DNA from: an uncultured Eubacteriales bacterium
GTDB lineage: Bacteria; Bacillota; Clostridia; Christensenellales; Aristaeellaceae
Length of the DNA: 64,000 bases
NCBI GenBank assembly: GCA_900315315.1
Contig: OMYT01000011.1
Location: forward strand, 1-64,000
Reading direction: 5' to 3'
Part shown: in pieces, positions 60,488 to 64,000 of the stretch
How positions within the stretch are numbered: position 1 is the stretch's first letter
Layout of the letters: each line of letters begins with the position of its first letter
The notes under the pieces: generated by a model
The model's database searches: none
Told to the model about the DNA's origin: nothing
Seen by the model: only the letters and a program-made list of their open reading frames with translations
Program-made: the position numbers and the translations under genes

Positions 60488-60853
60488 ATGCAGGATCAGG
60501 AACTCTCTCTTCGTCTGGCTCAGCTGCTCTACGACCGGAAAGCCCGGGACATTGTTGTGCTGAACGTTTCCCATCTCACAGTTCTTTGTGATTATATGAT
60601 TATTGCCTCCGGCCGCAATCCCAATCAGGTTTCATCCCTGGCCGATGCTGTGGATGAAATGATGGCGGAAGAAGCCCAGATTCTTCGCCGCAGTGAAGGC
60701 CGCCGGGAAGGGCGCTGGATCGTTCTGGATTACGGTCATCTGATCGTTCACCTCTTCCATAGGGATGAGCGTGCCTTCTACGGTCTCGACCGTCTCTGGA
60801 ATGACGGAACCAATGCCCTTGACCTGCCCTTCGATCAGACTGTTGCCGACTGA
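60488..60853 (+). CDS. rsfS: ribosome silencing factor RsfS
   Basis: Cytoplasmic protein of 121 residues that binds L14 on the large subunit and blocks subunit joining when nutrients are short. Family marks: ARDIVVLNVSHLTVLCDYMI, ASGRNPNQVSSLADAV, and WIVLDYGHLIVHLFHRDERAFY with YGLDRLW. AAGGAGG precedes the ATG. Usually cotranscribed with yqeK; no separate promoter is obvious here. Confidence 0.95.
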   Translation: MQDQELSLRLAQLLYDRKARDIVVLNVSHLTVLCDYMIIASGRNPNQVSSLADAVDEMMAEEAQILRRSEGRREGRWIVLDYGHLIVHLFHRDERAFYGLDRLWNDGTNALDLPFDQTVAD

Positions 60854-60892
60854 CGGGACTCCGGCTGATGGAATAACTACATTAAACATGTT

Positions 60893-60930
60893 GGTTGCCA
60901 TGTCAAGCATGGCAACCGTTTCATTTTTTT
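60893..60930 (+). terminator. terminator after rsfS
   Basis: Perfect ten-base stem GGTTGCCATG/CATGGCAACC, five-base loop, then GTTTCATTTTTTT. Confidence 0.92.
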
Positions 60931-60943
60931 CTTTAACTTTCGA

Positions 60944-62149
60944 TTATATTCTGTTTCGTATTTCAAGGATTTTATCGAGAATCTTCTCCGCCAGTTGTCT
61001 TTTGGTCTGCAGCGGCTGCTCCACGATCCCGTCTGCCGTGATCAGCGCGGCAATATTCGTATCGACATTGAATCCGGCACCGGGTTTTGTTACATCGTTT
61101 GCCACGATCATATCCAAATTCTTCTTTTTCAGCTTGCTCTGCGCGTTTTTCTCCACGTTGTCTGTCTCTGCGGCAAAGCCGACCAGTATCTGGCCGGGTT
61201 TCTTTTTTTCGCCGATAGCTTTGGCAACATCCGGATTTTCCGTCAATTCAAGCATCAGGTTCCCGCCGTTGACTTTCTTGATTTTTTTATCCTTTTGTTC
61301 TGCCGGCCGGTAATCAGATACGGCGGCAGCCTGGATGATTATATCCTGCCCGGGTGCTTCCTTCATCATCGCGTCATATAGATCCTGAGCCGATTCAACT
61401 GGAATCATGCGGATCCCTGCCGGGATCTCCGCCGTGACGCTTCCGCGGATCACTGTAACTTCCGCACCCCTGTCCCGGGCTGCCTCCGCGATCGCAAAAC
61501 CCATCTTCCCGCTGGAATCATTCGTAATAAAACGTACCGGGTCCAGCCGTTCTCGTGTGGCTCCGGCAGTAACCAACAACTTTTTTCCGGCAAAGTCCTG
61601 CTTTCGTTTCAGGATCCTGCAGATCTCCTCTACAATCGCTTCCGGTTCGCTCATCCGTCCGGCTCCTTCATCGCCGCAGGCCAGAATTCCGCTCTCCGGA
61701 CCGATCATGAGAACGCCTCGTTCCTTCAGCGTCTTCACGTTCTGTTCCGTCGCTTCTGCTGTCCACATGCCGGTATTCATTGCCGGAGCAGTCAGGATCG
61801 GTGCCTTTGTCGCCAGCACGGTCGTGGAGAGCATATCATCCGCAATGCCGTTTGCCATCTTGGCAAGGATGTTCGCGGTCGCCGGCGCAATCACGAAAAC
61901 CTCAGCCAGCTTAGCCAAGGCAACATGTTCCACATTCCAGTATTCAGGCGCGGCGAAGGTGTCAGTTACCACCTGGTTTGCGGACAGTGTTTGAAACGTC
62001 AGCGGTGATACAAATTCTGTAGCATTTTTTGTCATGATTACATGAACATTGGCCCCGAGATGACGCAAACGGGAGACAATCTCGGCGCTTTTATACGCCG
62101 CGATGCCTCCCGTCACTCCCAGCACTATTTCTCTGCCGGTCAGATCCAT
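60944..62149 (-). CDS. coaBC: bifunctional phosphopantothenoylcysteine decarboxylase / phosphopantothenate-cysteine ligase
   Basis: Cytoplasmic flavoprotein of 401 residues that joins cysteine to phosphopantothenate and decarboxylates the product in CoA synthesis. CoaC half (1-185): GVTGGIAAYKSAEIVSRL, active-site His in YWNVEHVALAK, APAMNTGMW, flexible-loop Cys in LACGDEGAGRM. CoaB half (about 190-400): VTAGATRERLDPVRFITN, SSGKMGFAIAEAA, IVANDVTKPGAGF. GGAGG lies upstream of the ATG, which comes one base after the rpoZ stop; the extension to 62173 is rejected. The last CoA step, CoaE, is the fused protein at 17.6 kb. Confidence 0.95.
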   Translation of the reverse strand: MDLTGREIVLGVTGGIAAYKSAEIVSRLRHLGANVHVIMTKNATEFVSPLTFQTLSANQVVTDTFAAPEYWNVEHVALAKLAEVFVIAPATANILAKMANGIADDMLSTTVLATKAPILTAPAMNTGMWTAEATEQNVKTLKERGVLMIGPESGILACGDEGAGRMSEPEAIVEEICRILKRKQDFAGKKLLVTAGATRERLDPVRFITNDSSGKMGFAIAEAARDRGAEVTVIRGSVTAEIPAGIRMIPVESAQDLYDAMMKEAPGQDIIIQAAAVSDYRPAEQKDKKIKKVNGGNLMLELTENPDVAKAIGEKKKPGQILVGFAAETDNVEKNAQSKLKKKNLDMIVANDVTKPGAGFNVDTNIAALITADGIVEQPLQTKRQLAEKILDKILEIRNRI

Positions 62150-62150
62150 A

Positions 62151-62369
62151 TCAGTTCTGCTCCTCCTGCTCAACAGGCTTGTCGTAAGTCAGCAGGCCGC
62201 GGTTAATCTCTTCCACCGCAGTCTTCAGCGGCTTCATGCCGTCCGCATCAATCATCGGCAAGGCGCCGTTTACGATCTCACGGCCGCGTTTACTCGCTTC
62301 CACAACCAGTGTATAACGGCTCTCGGCATGGTTCAGCAGTTCCAGTACGCTCGGATCAACAATAGACAT
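62151..62369 (-). CDS. rpoZ: RNA polymerase omega subunit
   Basis: Small subunit of 72 residues that aids folding and assembly of beta-prime. The omega pattern is visible: SRYTLVVEASKRGREIV near residues 17-34 and KPLKTAVEEINRGLLTY. Order gmk-rpoZ-coaBC is conserved across Bacillota. GAGGAGG precedes the ATG. Confidence 0.93.
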   Translation of the reverse strand: MSIVDPSVLELLNHAESRYTLVVEASKRGREIVNGALPMIDADGMKPLKTAVEEINRGLLTYDKPVEQEEQN

Positions 62370-62395
62370 TTCTTTTCCTCCTCAGGTGATTTCTG

Positions 62396-62998
62396 TTACT
62401 CTTCTACTTCAGGAAAAAAACGAACGGAGTTCTGTTTTTCCGCCCGGACGACAGCCATCAGCTGCTCAAAGGCAAGATCCAGATCATCGTTTACAATGAG
62501 ATAGCGATACTTGTTCATCTGCTGAATCTCACCTTTGGCATTGTTCAGCCGCCGTTGGATCTCATCCTCGTTCTCAGTGTTGCGGGTGTGCAGCCTGACT
62601 TTCAGATCGTGGTAACTCGGCGGAAGAATGAACACGCTCACGCAGTCCTTTTCTTTGCTCATCACGGTTCTTGCACCTTGCGGATCAATATCCAGCAGCA
62701 CATTCTGACCGCGCTCCATCCGTTCGTAAACCTCGCTCTTCAGCGTGCCGTACCTGTGTCCGTGGACGCTTGCATGCTCGATGAACGCGTCCTCGGCAAG
62801 CAGTTTATCATATTCCTCGTCAGAAATAAAGTGGTAATGAACATCTTCGATCTCACTTTCCCTGCGTCCCCGTGTTGTTACACTCACGGAAAAACAGAAT
62901 GTGGGATCCTTGTCCAGCAGTCTGGAAACCAGTGTTCCCTTTCCGGCGCCGGAGGGGCCGGAAATCACCAGCAGCATTCCCTTTCTCTTTTCCTTCAT
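62396..62998 (-). CDS. gmk: guanylate kinase
   Basis: Cytoplasmic enzyme of 200 residues that phosphorylates GMP to GDP, also recycling c-di-GMP products. P-loop [10 protein letters not shown] at residues 13-22; GMP-binding [42 protein letters not shown]. The start overlaps the remA stop by four bases. Length is normal. Confidence 0.96.
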   Translation of the reverse strand: MKEKRKGMLLVISGPSGAGKGTLVSRLLDKDPTFCFSVSVTTRGRRESEIEDVHYHFISDEEYDKLLAEDAFIEHASVHGHRYGTLKSEVYERMERGQNVLLDIDPQGARTVMSKEKDCVSVFILPPSYHDLKVRLHTRNTENEDEIQRRLNNAKGEIQQMNKYRYLIVNDDLDLAFEQLMAVVRAEKQNSVRFFPEVEE

Positions 62999-63252
62999 GT
63001 GTCTTCCTCCGTCCCTCTTCGCTCGTCTATCCGGGCCGCTACAGTTTCCGGCAGCAGCGGTGAAAGAATAACATGTTCCGAGTCGGTCACGATCACCGCG
63101 CGGGTCTTATGGCCACAGGTTGCGTCAATGACTCTCCCCGAATCCCTCGCATCCTGAACCATACGCCGGATCGGCGCGGCTTCCGGGGATACAATCGCAA
63201 TCAGGCGTTCCGCTGCCATCATGTTTCCGTAACCGATGTTCACCAGCTTCAT
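62995..63252 (-). CDS. remA: RemA-family regulator (DUF370)
   Basis: Cytoplasmic DNA-binding protein of 85 residues; in Bacillus RemA activates biofilm matrix and osmoprotection genes. Family start [27 protein letters not shown] and [21 protein letters not shown] with the Arg/Lys patch for DNA contact. It lies between yicC and gmk, its usual place even in non-biofilm species. GGAG within the end of yicC serves as binding site. Confidence 0.94.
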   Translation of the reverse strand: MKLVNIGYGNMMAAERLIAIVSPEAAPIRRMVQDARDSGRVIDATCGHKTRAVIVTDSEHVILSPLLPETVAARIDERRGTEEDT

Positions 63253-63258
63253 TTTCCG

Positions 63259-64000
63259 TCACTCCACATTCTGGATCTGTTCGCGCAGTTTTTCAATCTC
63301 ACTCTTCAGGTTAACCACATGTTGGGCAATCGTTGCGTCAGATGCTTTGGATCCGATCGTGTTTGCCTCCCGGTTCATCTCCTGAATCAGGAAATCCATC
63401 TTTTTTCCGATTTCGCCGGTTGCATCCAGATACTGGTTCATCTGTCTGATGTGGCTTTCCAGCCTGGACAGTTCCTCGTCGATCGCGCAGCGATCCGCAA
63501 TAATCGCGACTTCCTGCGCCAGCCGTTGAGGTTCGACGCCATCTGTAACCAGCTGTTTCAGCCGTCCTTCCAGCTTTTCCCGGTATTCGCTTACCACCAG
63601 CGGTGCCCGCTCGCAAATCTTCTCCCGCAGTGCCGCTGCGGCATCCAGGTGTGTTTTCAGGTCTTCTTTCAGGTGCATGCCTTCCCTGTCGCGCATCTGC
63701 GTTACCTGCACCGCCGCTGCTTCCGCTGCTTCTTTGCATGCGGTGCTCACTGCGTCTTCATCCATTTCCGCTTCTGTCAGCGTAACCACGCCTTCCATTC
63801 GCATCAGTCGGCTGGCTGTCAGGTCGTTCGGGACGTCAGCCTTCGCGGAGATCTGTTCCGCTGCCTGGCTGTACAAAACAGCCAGTTCCGGATCGCATTC
63901 CACCTGGGAAGCGGAGCCTGCCGGCCTTGTAACCGTCAGAAACACATCTACATGTCCGCGTTTAATCTGTTTACCGACTTCTTCCCTGACCGTCTGCTCC
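63259..64000 (-). CDS. yicC: YicC/YloC-family endoribonuclease (N-terminus cut by window edge)
   Basis: C-terminal 247 codons of a gene whose start lies beyond the window; about 45 residues are missing. Reading on past the GTG at 63945 the frame stays open and gives VGKQIKRGHVDVFLTVTRPAG, the usual YicC N-terminal region, so the gene does not start there. C-terminal DUF1763-type part: IADRCAIDEELSRLESHI (metal-site Asp/Glu), GKKMDFLIQEMNREANTIGSK and the family ending. YicC-type proteins cleave RNA in other bacteria. First gene of the remA-gmk-rpoZ-coaBC operon. Confidence 0.93.
   Translation of the reverse strand, partial: EQTVREEVGKQIKRGHVDVFLTVTRPAGSASQVECDPELAVLYSQAAEQISAKADVPNDLTASRLMRMEGVVTLTEAEMDEDAVSTACKEAAEAAAVQVTQMRDREGMHLKEDLKTHLDAAAALREKICERAPLVVSEYREKLEGRLKQLVTDGVEPQRLAQEVAIIADRCAIDEELSRLESHIRQMNQYLDATGEIGKKMDFLIQEMNREANTIGSKASDATIAQHVVNLKSEIEKLREQIQNVE

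Overview
The window is a 64 kb piece of a bacterial chromosome whose base composition looks by eye to be in the mid-50s % G+C. Gene content points to a Bacillota (Clostridia-like) organism: PyrR and a uracil permease, RuvX next to a DUF1292 protein, the CdaA/CdaR c-di-AMP pair, RemA, XpaC/TelA, a nucleoside ABC transporter of the NupN type, and the blocks prmA-rsmE-mtaB-HIT-rpsU and rpmE-DUF1385-prmC-prfA-tsaC. I cannot name the genus. No phage, insertion sequence, CRISPR array or rRNA operon is visible, so this is mostly core genome.

Layout. 0-0.3 kb: end of a minus-strand tRNA array (Val, Asp, a third cut by the edge). 0.3-6 kb: pyrimidine salvage (uraA, pyrR), then rpsO, pnp, ruvX and DUF1292. 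6-13.4 kb, minus strand: a sensor-GGDEF protein, a polar amino-acid ABC transporter, a flippase-like membrane protein, gpsA and DUF1934. 13.5-24.2 kb: ispE, a TtcA-like enzyme, xpaC-telA, a dephospho-CoA kinase fused to a lytic transglycosylase, an orphan OppA-like protein, prmA, rsmE, mtaB, a HIT protein and a broken rpsU. 24.3-28.7 kb: an RNA-methyltransferase-like gene, a divergent rho and a CBS-type pyrophosphatase. 28.7-36 kb: an exported SH3 protein, putP, rpmE and the prmC-prfA-tsaC operon. 36-51.9 kb, minus strand: pgi, an exported phosphodiester glycosidase, rplM-rpsI, a GH36 alpha-galactosidase, an ABC transporter with a fused permease plus a HAD phosphatase, and the operon cdaA-cdaR-unknown-P-loop ATPase-rsmF. 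52-59.4 kb: the nucleoside transporter, two exported proteins and rpsT. 59.5-60.9 kb, plus strand: yqeK and rsfS, separated by a structured intergenic element. 60.9-64 kb, minus strand: yicC-remA-gmk-rpoZ-coaBC.

Most operons start at recognisable sigma-A promoters (TTGACA/TATAAT-like, 16-17 bp spacing) and end at GC-rich hairpins, several of them with clear U-tracts. This matters because the Rho at 25.3 kb sits in the usual rho...rpmE-prfA neighbourhood yet has replaced residues that align with the catalytic glutamate, the arginine valve, the arginine finger and a P-loop lysine of canonical Rho.

The points most worth a second look are: (1) the catalytically altered Rho; (2) the single-polypeptide fusion of a cytoplasmic dephospho-CoA kinase to an extracellular lytic transglycosylase, overlapping the next gene across a 9-bp tandem repeat; (3) four solute-binding proteins that all have ordinary signal peptides without a lipobox cysteine; (4) an rpsU with intact promoter, ribosome binding site and terminator but a deleted, frameshifted middle; (5) the structured element between yqeK and rsfS; and (6) the uraA leader, which has a terminator but no recognisable PyrR-binding motif.
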